Shown here in pieces: positions 14,816 to 24,291 of a stretch of 64,000 nt of DNA. The position numbers and the translations under genes were made by a program. The notes beneath the pieces were generated by a model that was not told where the DNA came from, searched no databases, and saw only the letters and a list, made by a program, of their open reading frames with translations. Position 1 is the stretch's first letter. Each line of letters starts with the position of its first letter. Origin of the DNA: an uncultured Bacteroides sp. (GTDB taxonomy: Bacteria; Bacteroidota; Bacteroidia; Bacteroidales; Bacteroidaceae); the NCBI RefSeq assembly GCF_963678845.1, contig NZ_OY787466.1, forward strand, positions 1,054,001 to 1,118,000, read 5' to 3'.

Positions 14816-17560
14816 ATGAAACCAACCATTCAACAGTTAGTTTCCGAGCGCATCCTTATATTGGATGGAGCTATGGGTACCATGATTCAAAAGTATAATC
14901 TGAGAGAAGAGGATTTTCGTAACGAACGTTTTGCGCACATCCCCGGTCAGATGAAAGGAAATAATGATTTGCTTTGTCTCACACGCCCTGATGTAATTCG
15001 TGATATTCACAGAAAGTATCTTGAAGCCGGAGCCGACATCATTGAGACAAACACATTTAGTTCTACTACAGTTTCTATGGCGGATTACCATGTGCAGGGA
15101 TATGTGCGTGAAATGAATCTTGCTGCTGTGAAGATTGCCCGTGAAGTGGCGGATGAATTTACCCGTATGAATCCTGATAAACCTCGGTTTGTGGCTGGTG
15201 CTGTTGGTCCTACAAATAAAACATGTTCCATGTCTCCGGACGTGAATAATCCAGCTTTCCGTGCCTTGTCTTATGATGATTTGGTTGCATCTTATCAGGA
15301 ACAGATGGAAGCTTTGATTGAAGGGGGAGTGGATGCCATTCTTATCGAGACCATTTTTGATACATTGAATGCAAAGGCTGCTATCTATGCGGCTGAGAGT
15401 GCAATGGAGGTAAAAGGTGTAAAATTACCAATCATGCTTTCCGTTACTGTTGCCGATATAAGTGGACGTACGCTTTCCGGTCAGACTTTGGATGCCTTTC
15501 TGGCTTCTGTGCAACATGCCCCGATTTTCTCGGTTGGACTAAATTGTTCATTCGGAGCTAAGCAGCTTAAACCATTTCTGGAAGGTTTAGCGGCTCGTGC
15601 GCCTTACTATATAAGTGCTTATCCTAATGCTGGTCTTCCAAATAGTTTGGGTAAGTATGATCAGACTCCTGCCGAGATGGCTGTGCAGGTTAGAGAATAC
15701 ATTGAAGAAGGATTAATCAATATTATAGGTGGCTGTTGTGGAACTACCAATGAATATATTGCTGAATATACAGCTTTGATTCAGGGAAAGGCACCTCATA
15801 AACCGGTACCGAGTCCTGATTGTATGTGGCTTTCCGGATTGGAATTATTGGAAGTAAAGCCTGAAATAAACTTCGTGAATGTAGGTGAAAGATGTAATGT
15901 GGCTGGTTCACGTAAGTTCCTTCGTCTTATTCAGGAAAAGAAATACGATGAAGCACTTTCCATAGCCCGCGGACAAGTGGAAGATGGTGCTTTGATTATT
16001 GATGTGAACATGGACGAAGGTTTGCTGGAGGCAGAAGAGGAAATGACTATATTCCTGAATCTGATTGCTTCCGAACCAGAAATAGCCCGTGTGCCTGTGA
16101 TGATTGATTCCTCTAAATGGGAAGTAATTGTTGCTGGTTTGAAATGCCTGCAAGGAAAATCTATTGTAAACTCAATCTCGCTCAAAGAAGGTGAGGAGAC
16201 ATTTCTGGAACATGCACGTACCGTAAAGAAGTATGGAGCTGCAGTTGTGGTTATGGCATTCGATGAGAAAGGACAAGCAGATACTTCTGCCCGTAAAATT
16301 GAAGTGTGTGAACGTGCTTATCGGTTGTTGGTAGATAAGGTACAGTTCAATCCTCATGATATTATTTTCGACCCTAATGTATTGGCTATTGCCACCGGAA
16401 TGGAAGAACATAATAACTATGCGGTTGACTTCATCGATGCTACTGCGTGGATAAAGAAAAATCTTCCGGGTGCACACATTAGTGGTGGTATCAGTAATCT
16501 TTCTTTCTCTTTCAGGGGAAATAATTATATTCGTGAGGCTATGCATGCTGTATTCCTTTATCATGCCATTCAGCAAGGTATGGATATGGGAATTGTAAAT
16601 CCGGCAACAGCTGTTATGTACAGTGATATAGATCCCGATCTACTTGTTAAGATAGAAGATGTGGTGCTCAACCGCCGCCCGGATGCGGCAGAGATATTGA
16701 TTGAAGTAGCCGAAAGTCTGAAAGATTCTGCTAAAGATAATAATCAGGCGGTAGTGAAACACGATGCATGGAGAGACGAAAATGTAAACGAACGTCTAAA
16801 ATATGCTCTGATGAAAGGTATTGGCGATTTTCTTGAAGAAGACCTTGCCGAAGTTATCCCTCTTTATAATAAAGCAGTGGATATTATTGAGGGACCTTTG
16901 ATGGATGGAATGAATACCGTAGGCGAGCTTTTTGGAGCCGGAAAGATGTTTCTGCCTCAGGTAGTGAAGACTGCTCGTACCATGAAGAAAGCCGTAGCAA
17001 TACTTCAGCCGTTGATTGAAGCGGAAAAGACAGAAGGTTCTACTACTGCAGGTAAAATGCTTATTGCCACAGTAAAGGGCGATGTACACGATATAGGAAA
17101 GAATATTGTTTCTGTAGTGATGGCTTGTAATAATTACGAAGTTATTGACTTAGGAGTAATGGTTCCTGCCGAAACAATAGTGCAGCGCGCCATTGAGGAA
17201 AAGGTGGACTTTATAGGACTCAGTGGATTAATTACTCCTTCATTGGAAGAGATGGTGCATGTGGCTGTTGAACTTCAAAAGGCTGGACTTAATATTCCTT
17301 TGATGATAGGTGGGGCTACAACATCCAAACTACATACGGCCTTAAAAATAGCACCGGTTTATAGTGGCATTGTTGCTCACATGAAAGATGCTGCCCAGAA
17401 TGCTTCATTGGCTTCTCGTCTGCAGAATCCGGTTGCTAAAGAAAAATTGGCTGATGAGCTGAATAAAGAATATGAAACCCTCCGTCAGAAGAATGTTGGA
17501 AAGAAGGTTGATACGGTTTCAATAGAGGAGGCACAAAAAAATAAACTGAAGTTATTTTAA
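14816..17560 (+). CDS. metH: Cobalamin-dependent methionine synthase lacking the reactivation domain
   Basis: Transfers a methyl group from 5-methyltetrahydrofolate to homocysteine through cobalamin. Domains in order: homocysteine-binding barrel (1-320) with zinc ligands Cys 244, Cys 307 and Cys 308; pterin-binding barrel (350-610, starting NFVNVGERCNVAGS); cobalamin cap (650-740); and cobalamin Rossmann domain (745-880) with DVHDIG holding the axial His 758. At 914 residues the protein stops after the Rossmann domain. The C-terminal AdoMet-binding reactivation domain of E. coli MetH (about 300 residues) is missing and no separate gene for it is nearby. The 95-base upstream gap is too short for a cobalamin riboswitch, so it may be transcribed with smpB. 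Confidence 0.93.
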   Translation: MKPTIQQLVSERILILDGAMGTMIQKYNLREEDFRNERFAHIPGQMKGNNDLLCLTRPDVIRDIHRKYLEAGADIIETNTFSSTTVSMADYHVQGYVREMNLAAVKIAREVADEFTRMNPDKPRFVAGAVGPTNKTCSMSPDVNNPAFRALSYDDLVASYQEQMEALIEGGVDAILIETIFDTLNAKAAIYAAESAMEVKGVKLPIMLSVTVADISGRTLSGQTLDAFLASVQHAPIFSVGLNCSFGAKQLKPFLEGLAARAPYYISAYPNAGLPNSLGKYDQTPAEMAVQVREYIEEGLINIIGGCCGTTNEYIAEYTALIQGKAPHKPVPSPDCMWLSGLELLEVKPEINFVNVGERCNVAGSRKFLRLIQEKKYDEALSIARGQVEDGALIIDVNMDEGLLEAEEEMTIFLNLIASEPEIARVPVMIDSSKWEVIVAGLKCLQGKSIVNSISLKEGEETFLEHARTVKKYGAAVVVMAFDEKGQADTSARKIEVCERAYRLLVDKVQFNPHDIIFDPNVLAIATGMEEHNNYAVDFIDATAWIKKNLPGAHISGGISNLSFSFRGNNYIREAMHAVFLYHAIQQGMDMGIVNPATAVMYSDIDPDLLVKIEDVVLNRRPDAAEILIEVAESLKDSAKDNNQAVVKHDAWRDENVNERLKYALMKGIGDFLEEDLAEVIPLYNKAVDIIEGPLMDGMNTVGELFGAGKMFLPQVVKTARTMKKAVAILQPLIEAEKTEGSTTAGKMLIATVKGDVHDIGKNIVSVVMACNNYEVIDLGVMVPAETIVQRAIEEKVDFIGLSGLITPSLEEMVHVAVELQKAGLNIPLMIGGATTSKLHTALKIAPVYSGIVAHMKDAAQNASLASRLQNPVAKEKLADELNKEYETLRQKNVGKKVDTVSIEEAQKNKLKLF

Positions 17561-17579
17561 TATTATAAGTTAACTAGCT

Positions 17580-18041
17580 ATGGATACATTCTATTATTCG
17601 TCGCCGGTAGGTGTTCTTGAGATAAAATCTGCAGAGAATCAAATAACTCAGTTATTGTTTAAGGATTCAGCTGGGGTCTCTTCTGAAAATCTCTCTGATG
17701 TAATGAAAGAATGTATCCATCAGCTTGATGAATATTTTGCAGGAAACTTACAAAATTTTTCGCTTCCTTTGGCTCCAGAAGGTACTCACTTCCAGGAGTC
17801 GGTATGGAAAGCTCTGCAAACTATACCTTACGGGCAGACTATCAGTTACAAGCAGTTGGCGGAAAGAGTGGAAAATCCTAAAGCTTGTCGTGCTGTTGGT
17901 ACTGCCAACGGACGAAATCCAATTGCTATTATTATTCCTTGTCATCGTGTGATTGCTGCCGATGGCTCTTTGGGTGGCTATGCCGGCGGACTTGATGTTA
18001 AAACTACATTGCTCAGACTAGAAGGTATTAATCGTTTTTGA
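17580..18041 (+). CDS. ogt: Methylated-DNA-protein cysteine methyltransferase
   Basis: DNA repair protein that removes methyl groups from O6-methylguanine in one suicidal step. The active-site PCHRVI has the acceptor Cys at residue 121, and the Arg-finger helix-turn-helix segment (IPYGQTISYKQLAE, ACRAVGTANGRNP) is intact. At 153 residues it has the short Ogt-like form without an Ada N-terminus. The gene starts 19 bases after metH and is probably cotranscribed; the link is likely positional rather than functional. Confidence 0.92.
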   Translation: MDTFYYSSPVGVLEIKSAENQITQLLFKDSAGVSSENLSDVMKECIHQLDEYFAGNLQNFSLPLAPEGTHFQESVWKALQTIPYGQTISYKQLAERVENPKACRAVGTANGRNPIAIIIPCHRVIAADGSLGGYAGGLDVKTTLLRLEGINRF

Positions 18042-18158
18042 ATACTGCTCTAAATATAGATAATAGTTGAATTATACCTTACTGTTATTTATTGTTATTT
18101 AATTATTTATTTTTACTTTATATTTGTTCGTATAACATATATTGTTTAATATTGCCCG

Positions 18159-18212
18159 AATATTTAATGCATTAATATTATTTGTATTCCTATAAATAAA
18201 GCATTAAATATT
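18159..18212 (+). repeat. Inverted repeat in the leader of the 18291 gene
   Basis: AATATTTAATGC (18159-18170) and GCATTAAATATT (18201-18212) are exact reverse complements. They lie between a TATATTTG -7-like box (18119-18126) and the ATG at 18291, so they would form a stem in the 5' leader of the barrel-protein mRNA. Confidence 0.4.
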
Positions 18213-18290
18213 ATTTCTATGAATATAATTTGTGAACTCTGATTATTTATTAATCAAAGTCCATTTATTTGGCAATTTAATACAAGTAAT

Positions 18291-19592
18291 ATGAAAAAAC
18301 AGATTTACACGACTTTAAGTGCATTTGTGATGGGAATGGCCATCTGTGTGCAGGCACAAAACTATGATGATTATAACCTGAAAAGTTACAAAACACCGGA
18401 TATAAAACGTAATGCGCTTGATTTTACTTTTAACTCAGATGGTGGTTTTGTTACTAACCCTGGTCCCAATAATAATACATTTGACATAAAGGGCCTCATA
18501 AATTCAAGTTTTAAAAGAGATATAAATACCCGACACTTTATTGGAGAGCAACAAGTCAATCTTGATTTGTCAGGATCTAAAATGGGTTTAAACTCGATTT
18601 CCAATTCAAAGAGAAGAAATCTTTCATCGACTTTTCAATATGAAAACTCTTCTCGTTTTTATATTTCAGATAAATGGTTCTGGAATACAGGTGGAAATGT
18701 TTATTTCAATTATGATAATATTAAAGGTGCATCAGATCCTTCATATTCAAGTCTTAATATTAATGTTTCACCTACTATAGGTTTAGGAAAAGGACGTATA
18801 GAATCAGTGCGTGATGCACGACAAGCTATTTATATATTAGACAATCTATCAAAAAAAGGTGTAATTACAACTAAGCTTTCAGAAGAAGAGATTAATAGAT
18901 TTTCGCAGGTTATTTCTACAGTAAAGAACAAACGTTTTCTGGATGCTCGTATTCATTTAATTGATGAAATAACACAAGTTGATTCTTTTCTGGTTAACAA
19001 TAACTACCTAAAGAAATCAGGAGCTAGCTATTTTACAACTCTTTATGATTACTGGCAATATGGCGATTTATGTGCAAGAGGAGCAGGATTAGAATTTGGT
19101 GCAAATCTTAATCCATTTTACTCTTATTATAATGTGCATCCGAGTGGAACGAGAAGTGTTCAGAGTGGAATTAGTGCAAAATTTTTGGTTAATTATGAAG
19201 ATCCTATTAATCTCTACTGGCAGCAGTCAGCAAAAGCGTCGGTTATACTTGCATACAACCATGACTCAATGAAATTCGATGATACTAAATCATTCCAGAA
19301 TGAACGTTCTGGCCTTTTTTTAGGAAACTATGGTATTGGTTATTATCCAAATTCACGGACCAATCTCAATATAGGGGTGTCGGAACAATTTCGATTGAAT
19401 AATAGTGTTTCTGATAAAATATTTCATACCAGTAGTACCAGTTTGGTGTTCTCAGCTTATTATTATATTTCTCCCCAACTACGTTTTTCGGGCAATGTTA
19501 ATCTTGCTTATAATGACAGCAATGACTATAATTTGAATTACAATAGATGGAACGGATACTATTCAATGACATTCACGTATTCTTTATTCTGA
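18291..19592 (+). CDS. Putative outer membrane beta-barrel protein, unknown
   Basis: Protein of 433 residues with a signal peptide ending AICVQAQ near residue 23. The mature part is rich in aromatic and polar residues in alternating strands (for example YYISPQLRFSGNVNLAYN) and ends in Phe (MTFTYSLF), the pattern of an outer membrane barrel. A helical stretch interrupts it around residues 175-230. I do not recognise a named family. It stands alone, with a long AT-rich leader of about 160 bases carrying an inverted repeat, and ends before the 70-base palindrome at 19656. Confidence 0.6.
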   Translation: MKKQIYTTLSAFVMGMAICVQAQNYDDYNLKSYKTPDIKRNALDFTFNSDGGFVTNPGPNNNTFDIKGLINSSFKRDINTRHFIGEQQVNLDLSGSKMGLNSISNSKRRNLSSTFQYENSSRFYISDKWFWNTGGNVYFNYDNIKGASDPSYSSLNINVSPTIGLGKGRIESVRDARQAIYILDNLSKKGVITTKLSEEEINRFSQVISTVKNKRFLDARIHLIDEITQVDSFLVNNNYLKKSGASYFTTLYDYWQYGDLCARGAGLEFGANLNPFYSYYNVHPSGTRSVQSGISAKFLVNYEDPINLYWQQSAKASVILAYNHDSMKFDDTKSFQNERSGLFLGNYGIGYYPNSRTNLNIGVSEQFRLNNSVSDKIFHTSSTSLVFSAYYYISPQLRFSGNVNLAYNDSNDYNLNYNRWNGYYSMTFTYSLF

Positions 19593-19655
19593 TAAAGCAT
19601 AAGATTTGCCAGATTAAAATGCTAAGTAACTGTATTGAATAAGAGTCTCAGGCAT

Positions 19656-19725
19656 TCCTCAATAAATAAAATCCATAGGCCAATGGTTGAACAACCATTG
19701 GCCTATGGATTTTATTTATTGAGGA
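19656..19725. terminator. Perfect 34-bp palindrome between convergent genes
   Basis: Two perfect 34-base arms (19656-19689 and 19692-19725) separated by AA. Each arm carries the AATAAATAAAATCC box and TTGGCC core seen in the other dispersed repeats of this window. It lies between the stops of convergent genes, so a bidirectional terminator is a likely use. The arms are much longer than a terminator needs, which suggests a mobile or repeated element. Confidence 0.75.
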
Positions 19726-19818
19726 TAAGATATCAACCGAACAGATTTATCAGATGGATATAAAAGGGACAGTTCTGAGTTTGTTTGCAGAAGAAAACAA
19801 ACTTCTGTTCTATGATTA

Positions 19819-21198
19819 TTAGTGCTTGATTTTCTTTTTGTACACCTTATAGCGGTCATTAATATCCCGAACAAAATTATAGGTCTCTATTCCACGGAAG
19901 TAGCCGTTCTTGCAGACCGGATCGGTAAAATATTCTTCGTTGCTTTCAAGAAGAATATAATCTTCCACATTGCCATACCACACAAGTTTGTTCTTGCCAA
20001 ACTTTTCTGCCAGCGCCATAGCATCGTATATGTGTGATTGTCCGGCATTATATGCAGCAAGGATAAAGTTTCTACGCTCTTTTTTATTATGTATCATGCT
20101 AAAGCTCTTGTCGATGGAAGCAATATACTTCACCGCAGCTTTTACACTCTCTTCGGGAACATCCTCTTCTCCGGCAGCTATTCCCATTGACCTTGCAGTA
20201 GCAGGCATTAGCTGCATCAGACCCCTTGCTCCGGCCCATGAGACTGCTTTTGGGTTAAAATTAGATTCGTTGTAGGCAAGTGAAGCAAGAAATCGCCAAT
20301 CCCAGTCAATCTCTTTCGAGTACTTTTTGAATAACTTATCATAATGTGAGATCTTTCCATCCTCGATAGATAGAATAGGAGAGTGAATGGTTGTTTTGAG
20401 CAACTCAAAATATCGCTTTGTACTGGCTGCGTAATCGGGAGAAGTCTTGTTCTTCTTGTACCACTCATTAGCTGCTTTAGCAAGGAGTGGACAATCATTC
20501 CTTACTGCCCACGACGCCCGTTGGTCAAAGCTGACCGATAGCTTGATATCAATGTTGGGATAATAAGTTGCATTCAGTTTGGCAAGGTCATTATCGCATA
20601 CTGTATACTGGATTTTTCCTTCTGATACCTGAGTAATCAGATTTTCCACTGTGATACTATCGCTTGTTACCTTGTGAATCTTTATTCCTCCTCCTAGTTC
20701 TTTGTCGAGGTTGACTAATCGGTCATAGTACTTTCCCGGTTTTACATAAACATCTTTCCCTATTAGTTCCGTAACATCTTTCAATGGCTTTGTCTTTCCT
20801 TCATTATTCTGAACAACAACCTGATGAGTAATTACTTCCAGTCCGCAATAAGTCAGACTGTCTTTCATCTTTTTTGTTATCGGCAAGCTATAGGCAATCA
20901 TATCACCTTTACCGCTTTTTAGCTTTTTAACTAGCTCAGGTATGTTTTTGGCTACTTCTACCCGTAGCTTCAAACCAATTGATTTAGCAAATTGTTCACT
21001 TAACTCATATTGAAAGCCCATATCCTGTCCGCGGTAGTTAAAGTAAGAAGTAGAACTGTAAAGCGTAAGAACTACCAGTTCACCGCTGTCTTTTATCTGA
21101 GGAAGATCGTGAACATTCACATCCTTCTGGCTTGTATGTGCATTCTTGCAAGCCAGCAATGAGAAGAGCAGGAGACAGGTAAAAAGGTATTTACGCAT
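19819..21198 (-). CDS. MltF-like lytic transglycosylase lipoprotein
   Basis: Envelope enzyme of 459 residues that would cleave peptidoglycan between MurNAc and GlcNAc. The N-terminus is a lipoprotein signal (LLLFSLLACKN, Cys 17). Residues 40-265 resemble a type 3 periplasmic solute-binding domain (GELVVLTLYSSTSYF, MGFQYELSEQFA). Residues 290-430 form an SLT domain with catalytic Glu 311 in YNESNFNP, followed by GARGLMQLMPATA and AAYNAGQSHI. This two-domain order is that of MltF (YfhD). It lies 12 bases downstream of udk and is probably cotranscribed. Confidence 0.88.
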   Translation of the reverse strand: MRKYLFTCLLLFSLLACKNAHTSQKDVNVHDLPQIKDSGELVVLTLYSSTSYFNYRGQDMGFQYELSEQFAKSIGLKLRVEVAKNIPELVKKLKSGKGDMIAYSLPITKKMKDSLTYCGLEVITHQVVVQNNEGKTKPLKDVTELIGKDVYVKPGKYYDRLVNLDKELGGGIKIHKVTSDSITVENLITQVSEGKIQYTVCDNDLAKLNATYYPNIDIKLSVSFDQRASWAVRNDCPLLAKAANEWYKKNKTSPDYAASTKRYFELLKTTIHSPILSIEDGKISHYDKLFKKYSKEIDWDWRFLASLAYNESNFNPKAVSWAGARGLMQLMPATARSMGIAAGEEDVPEESVKAAVKYIASIDKSFSMIHNKKERRNFILAAYNAGQSHIYDAMALAEKFGKNKLVWYGNVEDYILLESNEEYFTDPVCKNGYFRGIETYNFVRDINDRYKVYKKKIKH

Positions 21199-21210
21199 AC
21201 ATATTATTTT

Positions 21211-21828
21211 CTATTTTTCTAGTCCGAGATTCTTTTCAATAAACATAGTTAAGATGTCAATAGCTACCTGGTTGTTTCCACCTTGTGGAATAATCAGGTC
21301 GGCATACCTTTTGGTTGGTTCTATGAATTGCTGATGCATGGGTTTTAATATGCGGGTATATCTCTCCATAACCATTTCGGCTGTACGCCCTCTTTCCACA
21401 ACGTCCCGGTTTATTACACGGATTAGTCTTTCATCGGAATCAGCGTCCACAAAAACTTTCAGGTCCATCAGATCTCTTAGTTTTTTATCACAAAGAGCTA
21501 GAATACCTTCTATTACAACAACATCACGTGGCTCAATGTGAATGGTTTCCGGTTGGCGGGTGCAGGTCAGATAGGAATAGGTAGGTTGTTCAATGCTTTT
21601 TCCTTTTTTTAGCTGCTGGATGTGCTTTGACAACAAATCCCATTCGAAAGAATCCGGATGGTCAAAATTGATAAATTGTCTTTCTTCAACGGGAACATTA
21701 CTGCTATCTTTGTAATATGAATCCTGAGGCAGCAATACCACTTCACCTTTAGGGAGACTATCAAATATTTTACGGACAACGGTTGTTTTGCCGGAACCAG
21801 TTCCGCCTGCTATGCCTATTATTAACAT
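21211..21828 (-). CDS. udk: Uridine kinase
   Basis: Phosphorylates uridine and cytidine in pyrimidine salvage, in the cytosol. The 205-residue protein begins MLIIGIAGGTGSGKTT, a complete P-loop at residues 7-16. It also has the substrate loop QDSYYKD, the FDHPDSFEWDLL motif, and the lid-region Arg residues in RLIRVINRDVVERGR. It is the first gene of a two-gene unit with the MltF-like gene; the pairing is not functionally obvious. Confidence 0.94.
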   Translation of the reverse strand: MLIIGIAGGTGSGKTTVVRKIFDSLPKGEVVLLPQDSYYKDSSNVPVEERQFINFDHPDSFEWDLLSKHIQQLKKGKSIEQPTYSYLTCTRQPETIHIEPRDVVVIEGILALCDKKLRDLMDLKVFVDADSDERLIRVINRDVVERGRTAEMVMERYTRILKPMHQQFIEPTKRYADLIIPQGGNNQVAIDILTMFIEKNLGLEK

Positions 21829-21858
21829 GGTTTAATATTGTTTTTAAAACAAATGACT

Positions 21859-21866
21859 TACTTTTG
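21859..21866 (+). promoter_or_regulatory. -7 box for the Dabb/dsbD unit
   Basis: TACTTTTG matches TAnnTTTG; TTG at 21838-21840 is 18 bases upstream, slightly short for a -33 element. The ATG of the Dabb gene follows 64 bases later. Confidence 0.5.
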
Positions 21867-21896
21867 CTATAAATTCATTGGAATTGAATTTATATA

Positions 21897-21927
21897 CAAA
21901 AATAGAACAAATTAATTAATAAAACAA
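21897..21927 (-). promoter_or_regulatory. Promoter of udk and the MltF-like gene
   Basis: On the minus strand TTG (21925-21927), a 20-base spacer and TATTTTTG (21897-21904) fit the Bacteroides consensus. It faces the plus-strand -7 box at 21859, so the two transcripts would overlap at their 5' ends. Confidence 0.55.
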
Positions 21928-21930
21928 CGT

Positions 21931-22230
21931 ATGGTACGACACATTGTATTGTTTCAGCTTAAAAAAACAGTTTCTGAGAGTGATAAACTAGTTGTAATGA
22001 ATCAGTTTAAGGAAGCTATTGAAGCTTTGCCTAAAGACATTGATGTAATTCGTAAGATTGAAGTGAGATTTAATATCAATCCAGCAGAAGTTTTTGATAT
22101 TGCTTTAGTTAGTGAATTTGATTCATTGGAAGATGTGAACTTCTACGCAAAGCATCCATTGCATTTAGCAGCCGGAAAAATATTGGCTGAAGTAAAGGAA
22201 AACCGTGCATGTGTGGATTACGAATTTTGA
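21931..22230 (+). CDS. Dabb-family (stress-responsive alpha/beta barrel) protein
   Basis: Cytosolic protein of 99 residues with the Dabb pattern: VRHIVLFQLKK at the start, a central DIALVSEFDSLEDVNFYAKHP segment, and the closing His/Arg-rich end. Members form dimeric ferredoxin-like barrels; some act in stress or polyketide chemistry, most are unassigned. The spacing to the DsbD gene is 21 bases, so they may be cotranscribed. Confidence 0.85.
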   Translation: MVRHIVLFQLKKTVSESDKLVVMNQFKEAIEALPKDIDVIRKIEVRFNINPAEVFDIALVSEFDSLEDVNFYAKHPLHLAAGKILAEVKENRACVDYEF

Positions 22231-22251
22231 TTCCAAACTTAAATAATTAAA

Positions 22252-24270
22252 ATGAAAAAAATACTTTTTCTATTCTGTATGTTGTTTTCTCTGGCAGGAA
22301 CTATTCATGCACAGATTGAAGATCCGGTAACCTTTAAAACGGAGCTTAAAACGATTAGTGATACAGAAGCTGAAATTCGATTTACCGGGTCTATTGACAA
22401 GGGATGGCATGTATATTCCGTGAATCTTCCCTCCGGAGGTCCCATATCTGCAACATTCAATGTTGAGAAGATGGAAGGAGTAAAACTTGCAGGTAAGTTG
22501 ACACCTGTCAGCAAAGAAATCTCCAAGTTCGATAAAGTGTTTGAAATGAATCTTCGGTTTTTTGAGCATACTGCTGTCTTTGTTCAGAAGATAAAAATTA
22601 CTGGCACCACTTATAGCATAAAGGGTTATCTGGAATATGGTGCATGTAACGATGAAAGTTGTTTGCCACCCACACAAGTTCCTTTTAACTATAAGGGAAA
22701 AGGTAGTGCAAAAGCGGTTGCCGAGGCTGCTGCAGCTCCGAAAGAAGATGCCAAAACAGAAGCAGCTGCAACACAGTCTGTAGATTCAGTAGCCGTTGTT
22801 CCAACAGATACGGTTGCAGTGAAAGATTCTGCTGCTGTAACAAACTATTGGAAACCAGTTGTCAGTGAGCTGAATAGCTTTGGTGGAACAGTAGATCACA
22901 AGAACTATTCCTGGATTTACATATTTGTTACCGGATTTCTTGGAGGTTTGCTTGCACTTTTCACTCCATGTGTATGGCCTATTATTCCTATGACGGTAAG
23001 CTTCTTCCTGAAACGTTCGCAGAACAAGAAGAAAGGAATCAGAGATGCCTTCTTATATGGTGCTTCCATCATTGTGATTTATGTAGCTCTTGGGCTGGCC
23101 GTCACGCTTCTCTTCGGAGCAAGCGCACTCAATGCCTTGTCCACAAACGCAGTGTTCAATATATTGTTCTTCCTCATGCTGGTTGTCTTTGCTGCTTCAT
23201 TCTTTGGAGCATTTGAGATTACCCTGCCTTCATCCTGGAGTACAAAAGTAGATAGTAAAGCAGAGAGCACAGGCGGGCTACTTAGTATCTTCCTGATGGC
23301 ATTTACACTCACACTTGTTTCCTTCTCGTGTACAGGTCCAATCATCGGATTCTTGCTGGTACAGGTTTCTACAACCGGAGGTATCATTGCTCCGGCTATT
23401 GGTATGCTTGGCTTTGCAATTGCTTTGGCACTTCCTTTCACTCTTTTTGCATTGTTTCCTTCCTGGTTGAAGTCGATGCCTCGTTCAGGTGGTTGGATGA
23501 ATCAGGTTAAAGTGGTACTAGGATTCCTTGAACTGGCTTTCGCATTGAAGTTCTTTTCTGTGGCCGACCTTGCTTATGGCTGGAGATTGCTTGATCGTGA
23601 AACGTTCCTTGCCTTGTGGATTGTGATTTTTGCTCTGCTTGGTCTTTATCTGTTGGGTAAAGTTCGCTTCCCGCATGACGATGACAAGTCAAATGTCTCT
23701 GTTCCCGGATTCTTTATGGCACTCATATCTCTGGCATTTGCCGTTTATATGGTTCCTGGTTTGTGGGGTGCTCCTTTGAAGGCAGTCAGCGCTTTTGCTC
23801 CTCCTATGAAGACTCAGGATTTCAATCTGTATACAAAAGAAGTACGTGCCAAATTTGATGATTACGATGCTGGAATGGAATATGCAAAACAGCAGAAGAA
23901 ACCTGTAATGGTCGACTTTACCGGCTTTGGATGTGTGAATTGCCGAAAAATGGAGCTTGCAGTATGGATTGATCCTAAAGTAAGCAATATAATTGAGAAT
24001 GATTATGTGCTGATCTCTTTGTATGTGGACGATAAGAAACCTCTTCCAACACCGATGACTGTTACAGAAAATGGTACTGAAAGAATACTGAAAACGGTTG
24101 GCGATAAATGGAGTTATCTGCAAAGAAGTAAGTTTGGTGCAAATGCGCAGCCCTTCTATGTGTTGCTCAATAATGAAGGGAAACCGCTTAACAAGTCTTA
24201 CTCTTATAATGAAAATATAGACAAGTATGTGGAATTTCTGCAGAAAGGTTTGCAAAACTATAAAAAGTAA
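22252..24270 (+). CDS. DsbD-family protein-disulfide reductase
   Basis: Inner-membrane protein of 672 residues that carries electrons from cytosolic thioredoxin to periplasmic thiol proteins. After a signal peptide (ending TIHAQ) comes an N-terminal periplasmic DsbD-alpha-like domain (about 25-145) with YGACNDESCLPP. An Ala/Glu-rich linker precedes a CcdA-like transmembrane domain (220-520) with the redox pair Cys 240 (FTPCVWP) and Cys 360 (FSCTGP). The C-terminal thioredoxin-like domain has CVNC at 561-564. All three redox modules are complete. The neighbours do not reveal a specific target. Confidence 0.9.
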   Translation: MKKILFLFCMLFSLAGTIHAQIEDPVTFKTELKTISDTEAEIRFTGSIDKGWHVYSVNLPSGGPISATFNVEKMEGVKLAGKLTPVSKEISKFDKVFEMNLRFFEHTAVFVQKIKITGTTYSIKGYLEYGACNDESCLPPTQVPFNYKGKGSAKAVAEAAAAPKEDAKTEAAATQSVDSVAVVPTDTVAVKDSAAVTNYWKPVVSELNSFGGTVDHKNYSWIYIFVTGFLGGLLALFTPCVWPIIPMTVSFFLKRSQNKKKGIRDAFLYGASIIVIYVALGLAVTLLFGASALNALSTNAVFNILFFLMLVVFAASFFGAFEITLPSSWSTKVDSKAESTGGLLSIFLMAFTLTLVSFSCTGPIIGFLLVQVSTTGGIIAPAIGMLGFAIALALPFTLFALFPSWLKSMPRSGGWMNQVKVVLGFLELAFALKFFSVADLAYGWRLLDRETFLALWIVIFALLGLYLLGKVRFPHDDDKSNVSVPGFFMALISLAFAVYMVPGLWGAPLKAVSAFAPPMKTQDFNLYTKEVRAKFDDYDAGMEYAKQQKKPVMVDFTGFGCVNCRKMELAVWIDPKVSNIIENDYVLISLYVDDKKPLPTPMTVTENGTERILKTVGDKWSYLQRSKFGANAQPFYVLLNNEGKPLNKSYSYNENIDKYVEFLQKGLQNYKK

Positions 24271-24291
24271 ATAAAGCAAAGCATAAATAAG

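Noticed and set aside
23079..23441. 120-codon minus-strand frame opposite the DsbD gene
   Set aside because: Shadow of the transmembrane domain of DsbD.
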